From positions 1 through 62,917 of the forward strand of contig CAZEWZ010000008.1 in assembly GCA_964516765.1 (NCBI GenBank): DNA of 62,917 bases, in the 5' to 3' direction. Shown piece by piece: positions 1 to 8,431 of this stretch (position 1 is its first letter; each line of letters begins with the position of its first letter). A program made the position numbers and the translations under genes. The DNA comes from CAZEWZ01 sp964516765 (lineage in GTDB: Bacteria; Bacteroidota; Bacteroidia; Flavobacteriales; UBA7430). Below the pieces are notes generated by a model. That model worked only from the letters and a program-made list of their open reading frames with translations, had not been told where the DNA came from and searched no databases.

Positions 1-380
1 TGAGAGCTACCATCCCAATTTAATTGAGGACTCCAGGCCAAATTAAATACTGCCATAGCATTTCGATTGCCCTGAATCCCATCAATTCCGGTGCTATATT
101 GGTAAGGTTCAGAAAATCCAAAAACTTGAAGGTGACAACTAGAACAAGATTGTGTTCCGTCTGCACTTAGGAGGGGTTCATAGAATAACATTCTACCCAA
201 TTCTACACCCTGTTCGGTTAATGGATTATCAATTGGCGATTCCAAGGGAGGTAAGTTTGGCGGTAATTCCAAAAAATAAGGTGAAGGGTTAAAATCATCA
301 TTACTCTCATCGGGACGACAAGAAAACTGCAAAAGCAAAATGAAAAATAAAGCTTGAGAAAAGAAATTAAATTTAAACAT
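1..380 (-). CDS. Cytochrome-c peroxidase (MauG/CcpA-type) lipoprotein, 5' part only
   Basis: The reading frame starts at the ATG at 380 and runs off the left edge, giving 126 visible residues. The N-terminus is a lipoprotein signal with the lipobox LQFS-C (Cys21), so the protein should be exported and lipid-anchored. The first haem site CSSCH lies at residues 79-83, preceded by a segment (ELGRMLFYEPLLSADGTQSC) typical of di-haem cytochrome-c peroxidases; the following GFSEP and GNRNAMAVFNLAW stretches also fit. Family members reduce H2O2 with cytochrome c in the periplasm. The second haem domain lies outside the window, so completeness cannot be judged. The family call is secure; the electron donor and substrate are not known. 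Confidence 0.85.
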   Translation of the reverse strand, partial: MFKFNFFSQALFFILLLQFSCRPDESNDDFNPSPYFLELPPNLPPLESPIDNPLTEQGVELGRMLFYEPLLSADGTQSCSSCHLQVFGFSEPYQYSTGIDGIQGNRNAMAVFNLAWSPQLNWDGSS

Positions 381-587
381 TTTACAAAATTAATGAATTT
401 ATCAGAGTAAATTACACAATTGCTGTTTCTAATAATCTCCATATAAATAATTCCATAAAATGGAAAACAATGAACGATATCTAATAACTTCGAATAAAAA
501 TATAAAAATTGTAGAGTGAATTTTTACTTCAATAATCTCATCAATAAATATTCAAATTTGGAGTATATTTACATCAATACTTTTCAA

Positions 588-1754
588 ATGATTACAGACA
601 AAGAAAATAATATTTATTTTAACTCTTCCATAGACATTGGTTTACAAAGTATTGCTAAAAAAGTACTTCAAAATAATCGCATTTCTGTTGGTGAAGGAAT
701 ATATCTTTTTGAAAAAGGTGAATTAGGATTTCTAGGAAGCTTAGCCAATTCAATCAGAACAAAAAAACACGGAGACTTTACCTATTTTAATAGAAATTTT
801 CACGTAGAACCCACAAATATTTGCGTATTTGATTGTAAATTTTGCTCTTACTCTCGAATCATGAAAGAGCGAAAAGATGGCTGGGAATTGAGTGAAAAAG
901 ACATCCTAGACAAAGTAAAAAAATACGACAATGATCCTGTGACTGAAGTTCATATTGTGGGCGGCGTTCACCCAAAAATGGGCCTACATTACTTTGCTAA
1001 TCTTATTAAGAAAATAAAAAAACATAGACCAGAAATTCACGTCAAAGCATTCACTTCAGTTGAGCTTGACTTTATGTGTAAAAAAGCAAGAGTTTCTTAT
1101 GAAGAGGGATTAAGTATCCTTAAAAATCATGGACAGGATTCTCTTCCGGGGGGTGGAGCTGAAATTTTTGATGAAGAAATTCGTGAAAAAATATGTCATG
1201 ACAAATGCACGTCTGCCAAATGGTTAGAAATTCACGAGACCGCTCATAAACTAGGAATGCCTTCAAATGCGACCATGTTGTATGGTCATTATGAGAATTA
1301 TTCTCACAGAATTGACCATATGAATCGGCTTCGCGATCTTCAGGACAAAACCGGTGGATTTAATACATTCATTCCTCTAAAATTTAGAAATGGAAATAAC
1401 CAAATGTCAGATGTTCCAGAGGTTTCTACCATTGAAGACTTAAGAGTCTACGCGGTCTCTAGAATATTTTTAGATAATTTCAATCATATCAAAGCTTATT
1501 GGCCAATGATTGGTAGAAATACTGCTCAAATGTCACTTAATTTTGGAGTCAATGACATTGATGGAACCATTGATGATTCCACAAAGATATACTCAATGGC
1601 AGGAGCAGAAGAAAAAAACCCTAATCTAAGTACCCAAGAATTGTGTAAACTAATTGAGGGTGTAGGAAAACATCCCATTGAAAGAGGAACCTTATACAAC
1701 ACCATTAAAGATTATAAAAACTTCGACTGGTCTTCCGAACTAGAAAAAAAATAA
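588..1754 (+). CDS. mqnE: Aminofutalosine synthase, futalosine menaquinone pathway
   Basis: This is a radical SAM enzyme of 388 aa. It carries the CX3CX2C cluster motif as CVFDCKFC (Cys79, 83, 86 from this start), followed by the YSR and HIVGGVHP segments characteristic of MqnE/MqnC-type enzymes. MqnE joins carboxyvinyloxybenzoate to SAM-derived adenosyl to give aminofutalosine, an early step of the alternative menaquinone route. The frame is open upstream to a GTG at 516, but the ATG at 588 gives the usual family length and lies 17 bases after a -7-like box (TATATTTA, 564-571), so I chose it. A UbiA-type prenyltransferase at 53503 would fit a later step of the same pathway. Confidence 0.93.
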   Translation: MITDKENNIYFNSSIDIGLQSIAKKVLQNNRISVGEGIYLFEKGELGFLGSLANSIRTKKHGDFTYFNRNFHVEPTNICVFDCKFCSYSRIMKERKDGWELSEKDILDKVKKYDNDPVTEVHIVGGVHPKMGLHYFANLIKKIKKHRPEIHVKAFTSVELDFMCKKARVSYEEGLSILKNHGQDSLPGGGAEIFDEEIREKICHDKCTSAKWLEIHETAHKLGMPSNATMLYGHYENYSHRIDHMNRLRDLQDKTGGFNTFIPLKFRNGNNQMSDVPEVSTIEDLRVYAVSRIFLDNFNHIKAYWPMIGRNTAQMSLNFGVNDIDGTIDDSTKIYSMAGAEEKNPNLSTQELCKLIEGVGKHPIERGTLYNTIKDYKNFDWSSELEKK

Positions 1755-1762
1755 ACTCATAT

Positions 1763-1800
1763 AGTATTGTAATTTCATACAATACTTTAATCAATAGATT
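1763..1800 (+). terminator. Possible weak terminator after mqnE
   Basis: AGTATTGT (1763-1770) and ACAATACT (1779-1786) form an 8-bp stem with an 8-base loop, followed by a T-rich stretch. The stem is AT-rich, so termination may be incomplete. Confidence 0.4.
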
Positions 1801-1820
1801 TTTATTTAAACTTATCTACT

Positions 1821-4424
1821 ATGAAGTATCTCTTTGTACTAATTGCTATGATAAATATTAGTTTGCATGCCCAAAATGTTCTTCATCCTAGACTCCAAAA
1901 AGCACTTTCCATGTGTCATGATGAAGTTGAAAAACTTCCTATACGAATTGAAATGACCGACAGGCTTAATATAGTGCAATTACACGCAAAATATATATCA
2001 CAAAATACACCCATGAGTCAAAGAGCCATGGAAACAATTAAAAAACTTAAGAAAAAGTCTTTAGAAAGCAAGAAAGATATTATCTCTTTTCTCCAACCAT
2101 ACCTCCGGTTGAATCATATTGATATGCGAAATTATTGGATTGTAAATCACATATACATGGAGTGTAATAGAGAGCTTGTATATGAAATTTCTCAGAGAAA
2201 AGATGTCGCCTTTGTCGATTTGAATACTGATAAAATATCTCCATTAGATGTTATTGAACAAGAAATTACATCATCTGCCATTACGGGAATAGAAACTGGT
2301 ATATTGGCGATAAATGCACCTGGATTATGGGATTTAGGCTACAGTGGAAGAGGACAGCTAGTCTATAATTATGATACAGGAGTCAGTGCGGAACATCCCG
2401 CTTTGAAAAAAAGATTTTTAGCCCAACATTTCCCGATGCAACAATCCTGGTTTGGATACTTTAGAGATTTTCCAAATGAAATAAATAGCAACCACGGCAC
2501 CCATACGTTAGGAACAATGGTTGGCGAGGGACTTACCAGTGGAGATACAATCGGTGTGGCCCCGGGCGCCTATTGGATGGCTTGTGATCTGGTGACTAGC
2601 ACAGTAGAGGAATTACCCCTATTAGAAAATATTGTGGCTGCATACCAATGGGCACTAGATTCAGACAACAACTCCAATACTACCATGGACATTCCAGCCG
2701 TTATTAATAATTCATGGAGATGGAATGATAATCCAGACACCACTCATTGCAATGATTACATCAAAGATTTAATGAATGTGATTGAAGCCGTTGGTATAGC
2801 AAATGTTTTTTCTGGTGGAAATGCGGGTCCGAACAATAATAACATTTCGGCTCCTCAGAGAATCAACAGCTCAATTTTAAACACCTTTTCTGTCGGAAGT
2901 GTCAATGCAAATCTAAGTGGAAACCCAATAAGTATTTTTTCTAGTCGAGGCCCTGTCCAATGCCCTGCGAACAATAGCTCATTGCTATTGCATCCTCAAG
3001 TAGTGGCACCTGGCCAAAATGTGAGATCATCTGTAGGCTTAAATTCCTATAGTACTAAATCGGGAACCTCCATGGCAGCTCCCCATGTTTCAGGAGCTAT
3101 TTTACTTTTGAAAGAAGCATTTCCTGAACTAAGTGGTTCAGAATTACTGCATGCACTCTACCAAACAGCTATAGATCTAGGAGATGAGGGAGAAGATAAT
3201 ACCTATGGAACAGGTATGATAGATTGCCTCGCAGCCTTTGAATTTTTATCTCAAAATCATATACCTATTGACCCCTTATCCCCTACTGATGACGTGGCAA
3301 TTATAAAAATCCACCAACCTACCGGAGAAATTTCTTGTCTTGATATCATACAAGCAAATTTTAGTATCCAAAATAAAGGATTAAATCCAATTGATTCCCT
3401 CACATTTACAATGATTCTCAATGGAGTAACATTAGAAACATCGTCATGGACAGGAGATTTAGAAGCTGGAGAAATCTTAAATCACTCTCTCAATCCCTTT
3501 ACACTATTTCCGGAAGATTCAATCGAATACGAACTTCAAATTTGTGCACTTTCGCATAATATTTTCGAAAGGGATCCGTACAACAATTGTTTGGTTCAAA
3601 GATTTATTATTATATCCAATGACCTCGCTCCAATGATTGAATCTTTTGAAAGTAATTCATTTTCCATCAATTCATGGCAAACAATCAACATAGATGGACA
3701 AGAAACATGGATGATTGAATCCACAGAAGGAATCGAAGGTTCTGAACTATCTGCTAAAATGCCACTTTACTCATATAATAATATAGACCAAAGAGATGTA
3801 CTAATGAGTCCAAATATAGAAACAGACCCCAACGATAGTTTTTATCTCTCCTTCAAATACGCTCACCAGCACAGAAATATTGGAGCTCGAGAGGATTCAT
3901 TAATTGTTCAAGCTAGTGCCGATTGCGGTCTAACTTATCAAACTCTTTTTGCAAAGGGAGGATACAGTTTACAAACTGTTGATACTCTAAAATTTAATTT
4001 TATTCCAGAATACGAAAGCCACTGGAATTCAGTAATATTTTATCTTGATGATTACTTTCCAAATGTAGAGAATGTTCTAGTCAAGTTCACATCGGTCAAT
4101 GGAAAACAAAACAACCTCTATCTAGATAATATTACCATCGCTCGATTGGAAGAAATCGATATTAACTCAATCAACAGCGATGAAATAAAATTAATTCCCA
4201 ATCCAACGAAAGAAAGAATAACTCTAATTTGGCCAGATAATCCAAAACAAGATTTAAAAATTGACTTATTGGATATACAAGGAAGAATTCTTGGAACGAA
4301 ATTCATTGAAGAAAATAGCAACATGACATCTAGTTGGGATGTTTCCGCATGCAAGGTTGGATTGTATCTATTTAGAATTCAATCTAAAAACAAAATTTAC
4401 TTTAAAAAAATGATAAAAAAGTAA
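1821..4424 (+). CDS. Secreted subtilisin-family (S8) serine protease with T9SS sorting domain
   Basis: The 867-aa product begins with a Sec signal peptide (residues 1-18, ending HAQ). A prodomain-like region precedes an S8 peptidase domain with catalytic Asp185 (YDTG), His225 (SNHGTHTLG), oxyanion Asn334 (SGGNAGP) and Ser417 (GTSMAAPHVSGA). A middle region of about 300 residues is beta-rich and may hold adhesive or jelly-roll modules. The last 75 residues are a type A T9SS domain (IPNPTKERITL ... GLYLFRI ... KMIKK), which directs export through the outer membrane and surface attachment or release. The gene stands alone behind mqnE. It is likely an extracellular protein-degrading enzyme; substrate specificity cannot be read from sequence. 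Confidence 0.93.
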   Translation: MKYLFVLIAMINISLHAQNVLHPRLQKALSMCHDEVEKLPIRIEMTDRLNIVQLHAKYISQNTPMSQRAMETIKKLKKKSLESKKDIISFLQPYLRLNHIDMRNYWIVNHIYMECNRELVYEISQRKDVAFVDLNTDKISPLDVIEQEITSSAITGIETGILAINAPGLWDLGYSGRGQLVYNYDTGVSAEHPALKKRFLAQHFPMQQSWFGYFRDFPNEINSNHGTHTLGTMVGEGLTSGDTIGVAPGAYWMACDLVTSTVEELPLLENIVAAYQWALDSDNNSNTTMDIPAVINNSWRWNDNPDTTHCNDYIKDLMNVIEAVGIANVFSGGNAGPNNNNISAPQRINSSILNTFSVGSVNANLSGNPISIFSSRGPVQCPANNSSLLLHPQVVAPGQNVRSSVGLNSYSTKSGTSMAAPHVSGAILLLKEAFPELSGSELLHALYQTAIDLGDEGEDNTYGTGMIDCLAAFEFLSQNHIPIDPLSPTDDVAIIKIHQPTGEISCLDIIQANFSIQNKGLNPIDSLTFTMILNGVTLETSSWTGDLEAGEILNHSLNPFTLFPEDSIEYELQICALSHNIFERDPYNNCLVQRFIIISNDLAPMIESFESNSFSINSWQTINIDGQETWMIESTEGIEGSELSAKMPLYSYNNIDQRDVLMSPNIETDPNDSFYLSFKYAHQHRNIGAREDSLIVQASADCGLTYQTLFAKGGYSLQTVDTLKFNFIPEYESHWNSVIFYLDDYFPNVENVLVKFTSVNGKQNNLYLDNITIARLEEIDINSINSDEIKLIPNPTKERITLIWPDNPKQDLKIDLLDIQGRILGTKFIEENSNMTSSWDVSACKVGLYLFRIQSKNKIYFKKMIKK

Positions 4425-4534
4425 GTATCTTGAATATGTATATGTTTAATTTTTTGAGTATTATTTGACGTATTACCGAAATCTAAATCATAAGTAAAAA
4501 AAATCAGGCTAGCTATTTTTTTTGGTAGAAAGAA

Positions 4535-5482
4535 TCATTGAGCCAAATAAGACATGATGTTCTTTTCGACTCTTTTTATCACATCATTAACATCAGCTTT
4601 AATAAACTTATCACCTGTAATGTTTTCATACAGTTCAATATAGCGTTCGGAAACAGAATCAATAAAGGGACCATCCATAACTGGGATTTCCTGTCCATTT
4701 TTACCTTGAAACCCATTAGAAATTAACCATTGGCGAACAAATTCTTTGGATAATTGCATCTGTGATTCCCCAGATGCTTGTCTTTCTGCATATCCCTTTT
4801 CATAAAAATAGCGCGAAGAATCAGGCGTATGAATTTCATCAATTAAAGTAATTTTTCCTTCTTTATCTTTTCCGAATTCATATTTCGTATCTACCAATAT
4901 GAGACCCATGTCGCCTGCAATTTCACTCCCTCTCTGAAATATTTCTCTGGTATACTTTTCTAGTAGAAGGTAATCTTTTTCTGAGACAAGTCCTTGGGCA
5001 AGAATCTCTTCTCTTGAGATGTCCTCATCATGACCGACATCCGCTTTTGTTGTCGGTGTAAGTATAGGTCTAGGAAATTTATCATTCTCGATCATTCCGT
5101 CTGGCATAGTTACACCACAGATAATTCGTTTTCCAGCTCGGTACTCTCTCCAAGCATGGCCAGAAAGGTAGCCACGAATAACCATTTCTACCTTAAAAGG
5201 TAAACAAAATTTACCTATTGTAACCATTGGGTCCGGAGAAGCAATCTTCCAATTAGGAACAATATCAGCCGTGGCATCTAAAAACTTAGCCGCTATTTGA
5301 TTGAGAACCTGACCTTTAAATGGAATTCCGTTGGGCATAACTACATCAAATGCAGAAATTCTGTCGGAAACAATCATTACTAACAAATCGTTTTTAATAG
5401 TATACACTTCACGGACTTTTCCATGGTAAACATTAGTTTGTTCAGGAAAGTTAAAATCGGTACTTAAAATCGTGTTGTTCAT
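4535..5482 (-). CDS. purC: Phosphoribosylaminoimidazole-succinocarboxamide (SAICAR) synthase
   Basis: This is a 315-aa member of the longer PurC form (E. coli PurC is about 237 aa). Conserved blocks are GKVREVY near the N-terminus, SDRISAFDVVMPNGIPFKG, HDEDIS, LVDTKYEFGKD and LIDEIHTPDSSRYF. It catalyses the ATP-dependent ligation of CAIR and aspartate to SAICAR in purine synthesis, in the cytoplasm. It lies 8 bp downstream of phoH on the same strand, so the two are probably cotranscribed. No other pur gene is in the window. Confidence 0.96.
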   Translation of the reverse strand: MNNTILSTDFNFPEQTNVYHGKVREVYTIKNDLLVMIVSDRISAFDVVMPNGIPFKGQVLNQIAAKFLDATADIVPNWKIASPDPMVTIGKFCLPFKVEMVIRGYLSGHAWREYRAGKRIICGVTMPDGMIENDKFPRPILTPTTKADVGHDEDISREEILAQGLVSEKDYLLLEKYTREIFQRGSEIAGDMGLILVDTKYEFGKDKEGKITLIDEIHTPDSSRYFYEKGYAERQASGESQMQLSKEFVRQWLISNGFQGKNGQEIPVMDGPFIDSVSERYIELYENITGDKFIKADVNDVIKRVEKNIMSYLAQ

Positions 5483-5490
5483 TTTATTTT

Positions 5491-6474
5491 CTAATTATTT
5501 GTTAGGATATTGCTGTTGACTTTAGACTTATTATTTGTTTTATTTTCTTGCTTATAGGCTTGGATAATTCTCATAACCAATTTGTGCCGAATTACATCTT
5601 TTTCATTTAAATGAACAATCCCAATTTCTTTGACATCAGACAATAAATCAAGTGAATGTCTAAGACCAGACTTTTGTCGGTTAGGAAGATCTATCTGCGT
5701 CATATCCCCAGTGATAAGAAATTTAGCAGATCTTCCCATTCTAGTAAGGAACATCTTCATTTGTTGGACGGTAGTATTTTGACCTTCATCTAATATTACG
5801 AAAGCATTGTCAAGTGTTCTTCCTCTCATAAAAGCCAAGGGAGCAATTTGAATGACGCGTTCCTCAATAAAAGCTTTGAGCTTTTCAGCAGGAATCATAT
5901 CATTTAATGCATCATAGAGAGGCTGCATGTAAGGATCTAACTTATCTTTCATATCTCCAGGTAAAAAACCTAAATTTTCTCCTGCTTCTAACGCTGGTCT
6001 AGTCAAAATAATACGCTTCACTTCTCGATTCTTAAGCGCTCGAACAGCTAGGGCAACAGCAGTATATGTTTTCCCGGTTCCAGCAGGACCTATAGCAAAA
6101 ACCATATCATTTTTGGAAGATAGATCTACCAACTTTCTTTGGTTAGAAGTTCGAGCCTTAATTAATTTGCCATGTGAACCGTGAACAATTACATCATCAT
6201 CAAATTTTAAAACCTCGTCAGCATCTTCCATAATTAAACGGTCAATATTGCTCTCTGTTAGACGATTGTATTTGTGATAATGCTGAATAAGTAAATCCAA
6301 CTTTTTTTTAAATTGATTAATTATTTCTTCTTCACCCAGAATATGAAGTTCACTTCCTCTGGCATTAACTTTCAATTTGGGAAAGTAAGACTTTATCAAA
6401 TTTAGTTTTGAATTTCTAGAACCATATAAGTCAATAGGGTCTATGTCTTCTAAAAGAAATATTTTATCTACCAA
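5491..6474 (-). CDS. phoH: PhoH family P-loop ATPase
   Basis: The 327-aa protein has a KH-like N-terminal region (about residues 1-75) and a PhoH ATPase domain with Walker A GPAGTGKT (129-136), the TRPALEAGE segment after it, Walker B FVILDEGQN and the ITGDMTQIDLP motif. Members of this family (PhoH/YbeZ) are linked to RNA metabolism, often together with the endonuclease YbeY, which is not in this window. It is the first gene of a two-gene reverse operon with purC and is divergent from the SAM hydrolase gene at 6609, leaving 134 bp for promoters. The exact RNA role of this protein is unknown. Confidence 0.93.
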   Translation of the reverse strand: MVDKIFLLEDIDPIDLYGSRNSKLNLIKSYFPKLKVNARGSELHILGEEEIINQFKKKLDLLIQHYHKYNRLTESNIDRLIMEDADEVLKFDDDVIVHGSHGKLIKARTSNQRKLVDLSSKNDMVFAIGPAGTGKTYTAVALAVRALKNREVKRIILTRPALEAGENLGFLPGDMKDKLDPYMQPLYDALNDMIPAEKLKAFIEERVIQIAPLAFMRGRTLDNAFVILDEGQNTTVQQMKMFLTRMGRSAKFLITGDMTQIDLPNRQKSGLRHSLDLLSDVKEIGIVHLNEKDVIRHKLVMRIIQAYKQENKTNNKSKVNSNILTNN

Positions 6475-6608
6475 ACACTTAATATTTAAAAAGTTGAATG
6501 AAATTCTTTAAAATTCTCTTCAACTGAGATTATTTGCTTAATTTTATTGAACAAAAATAAGAAAATTCACAACACTATTTAAAGTAAAATAATCTGTTTT
6601 TCAGTAAT

Positions 6609-7412
6609 ATGGCAATCATTACATTAACAAGTGACTCCGGCCACAAAGATTACTTTACATCAGCCATTAAAGGAGCAATATTTTCAGAAATTCCAGAGGC
6701 TAAAATTGTCGATATTTCTCACGAAATTTCTCCTTTTAATATTCAGGAAGCTGCTTATATAATTAAAAATGCTTATATCCATTTCCCTAGGGGGAGTATC
6801 CATATAATTGGAATTGATGCAGAATTTACAAAAACTAAAGTTCATGTGGCTTGCAAAGTCGATGGACATTATTTTATTGGAGCTGATACAGGAATTTTCT
6901 CTTTAATCTTTCCTGAGTTTAAAGCTGAACAAATTATCGTAATAAATATCAATCAAGATAATGACAGTATTTCGTTTCCTATGAAAGATGTATTTGTCCA
7001 AGCGGCATGCCATATAAACAGAGGAGGAACTCTGGGTGTCATCGGAAGAGAAATTGACTCACTTAAAGAAGTTAAAAACTTTCAACCTACACTATCTTCG
7101 GACGGAAAAATGCTCAATGGACAAGTTATTTATATTGACCACTATGGAAATGTAATTAGTAACATCACAGAAAAGATATTTAAACAAGCTACAATTGGGA
7201 AATCATTTACGATTCAGCTTCCAAGAAGATATTCTATAGAAACTATTCATAAATCATATAGCATGGTTCAAGAGGGAGTTATGCTTTCCCTGTTTAACTC
7301 TGCGGGTCATCTAGAAATATCAATTAATAAGGGCGATGCAAATATTGCGAACGGAGCTAGTGAACTATTAGGTATAAAAGTAAAAGATCGAATCGGAATT
7401 GAAATACTATGA
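6609..7412 (+). CDS. SAM hydroxide adenosyltransferase (DUF62 family)
   Basis: The 267-aa protein matches the DUF62/SAM chlorinase-fluorinase fold: TLTSDSGHKDYF at the start, DISHEISPFNIQEAAYII, PRGSIHIIGID, YFIGADTGIFSLIF, then a C-terminal beta domain (YIDHYGNVISNI). Most family members in bacteria hydrolyse SAM to adenosine and methionine rather than making halogenated products, and nothing here suggests a halogenase. Its stop overlaps the next start by the four bases ATGA, so it is translationally coupled to the monooxygenase-fold gene. The physiological reason for SAM hydrolysis is unclear in these organisms. Confidence 0.88.
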   Translation: MAIITLTSDSGHKDYFTSAIKGAIFSEIPEAKIVDISHEISPFNIQEAAYIIKNAYIHFPRGSIHIIGIDAEFTKTKVHVACKVDGHYFIGADTGIFSLIFPEFKAEQIIVININQDNDSISFPMKDVFVQAACHINRGGTLGVIGREIDSLKEVKNFQPTLSSDGKMLNGQVIYIDHYGNVISNITEKIFKQATIGKSFTIQLPRRYSIETIHKSYSMVQEGVMLSLFNSAGHLEISINKGDANIANGASELLGIKVKDRIGIEIL

Positions 7413-7699
7413 TTGTTAGAATTGTTAAATTAAGTTTCCACTTAGAAAATATTTCGGCTTTTAAAGCGATATTTGAATCGAATAAAACCGACATAAACAC
7501 ACAAAAAGGTTGCATACACCTTGAGCTATTTCAGGATGTGGAGAATCCACATATTTTTTTCACATTTAGTAAGTGGGATTCAGAAACAGATTTAAACACT
7601 TACAGAAATTCTGAATTGTTTCATGGAATTTGGGGTAGAACAAAAAAATTATTCAATGCCAAGCCCAATGCTTGGTCAACTAAAACAATAAACGACTAA
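7409..7699 (+). CDS. ABM-fold (antibiotic biosynthesis monooxygenase-like) small protein
   Basis: This 96-aa protein has the ABM pattern: a first strand MIVRIVKLSFH, a helix, KGCIHLELFQDVENPHIFFTFSKWDS, and a final helix with LFHGIWGRTKKLF. ABM proteins are dimeric ferredoxin-like folds that act as cofactor-free monooxygenases, haem-degrading enzymes or simple stress proteins; the family name does not mean antibiotic synthesis here. It overlaps the upstream SAM hydrolase by 4 bp and sits 1 bp before gldF, so all are probably in one transcript. The actual substrate is unknown. Confidence 0.8.
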   Translation: MIVRIVKLSFHLENISAFKAIFESNKTDINTQKGCIHLELFQDVENPHIFFTFSKWDSETDLNTYRNSELFHGIWGRTKKLFNAKPNAWSTKTIND

Positions 7700-7700
7700 A

Positions 7701-8429
7701 ATGATTATCATACTCAAAAAAGAACTTTACAGCTTTCTTGGATCACTTTCAGGTTTAATTGTTGTTTTGATCTTCTCAATTATTAATGGATTATTCCTTT
7801 GGGTTTTCCCAGGTTCGTTTAATCTTCTTGACTCGGGATACGCTGGACTAGATGGGATGTTTTTTATTGCCCCTTGGCTCTTGTTATTTTTAGTTCCAGC
7901 ATTGACTATGCGTTTCTTTGCAGATGAATTCAAATCTGGTACTATAGAATTACTTTTAACAAAACCTATAACTGAATTTGAACTTGTTATAGGTAAGTAT
8001 TTGGCTGGACATATTTTATGTATTATCGCGCTGCTACCCTCGCTTATTTATGTGGTAAGTATTTACTTTTTGGGACAACCTCAGGGGAATCTCGACTTTG
8101 GTGCCACCTGGGGATCTTATATTGGTTTAGTTTTTCTTTCGGGGGCATACGTTTCAATTGGAATATTTACCTCTAGTTTAAGTGAAAACCAAATTGTCGC
8201 TTTCTTGATGTCTCTGTTCTTGTGTTTTTTGAGTTTTTATGGCTTTGACCAAATCGCTAGCTTGTTCTCCTGGACAGGACTTGAACTTTTTATTCAAAAT
8301 TTAGGAATCAATGCCCATTACAGTGCAGTCAGTCGGGGAGTTATAGACACTAGAGATGTTAGTTATTTCATTAGTTTTATTGTCTTATTCCTTTTGGGAA
8401 GTAAGTTATCTATTCAAATAAGGAAATAG
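7701..8429 (+). CDS. gldF: Gliding-motility ABC transporter permease GldF
   Basis: The 242-aa protein has about six hydrophobic segments and the ABC-2 permease features FFADEFKSGTIELLLTKPI and GKYLAGH. In Bacteroidota, GldF pairs with GldG and the ATPase GldA in a transporter needed for gliding in some but not all species. GldG follows 2 bp downstream; gldA is not in the window. The gene lies in a tight forward run that starts at 6609. Which T9SS or motility step it serves here cannot be judged from sequence. Confidence 0.9.
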   Translation: MIIILKKELYSFLGSLSGLIVVLIFSIINGLFLWVFPGSFNLLDSGYAGLDGMFFIAPWLLLFLVPALTMRFFADEFKSGTIELLLTKPITEFELVIGKYLAGHILCIIALLPSLIYVVSIYFLGQPQGNLDFGATWGSYIGLVFLSGAYVSIGIFTSSLSENQIVAFLMSLFLCFLSFYGFDQIASLFSWTGLELFIQNLGINAHYSAVSRGVIDTRDVSYFISFIVLFLLGSKLSIQIRK

Positions 8430-8431
8430 CG

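Noticed and set aside
516..587. Upstream extension of mqnE from a GTG
   Set aside because: The extra 24 residues lie beyond the usual family length and the ATG at 588 follows a -7-like box.
6609..7412. SAM-dependent chlorinase or fluorinase
   Set aside because: The protein fits the SAM-hydrolysing DUF62 group; no halogenase features or cluster are seen.
7409..7699. Antibiotic biosynthesis monooxygenase as sign of a biosynthetic cluster
   Set aside because: The ABM fold is widespread in housekeeping roles and no other biosynthetic genes are near.
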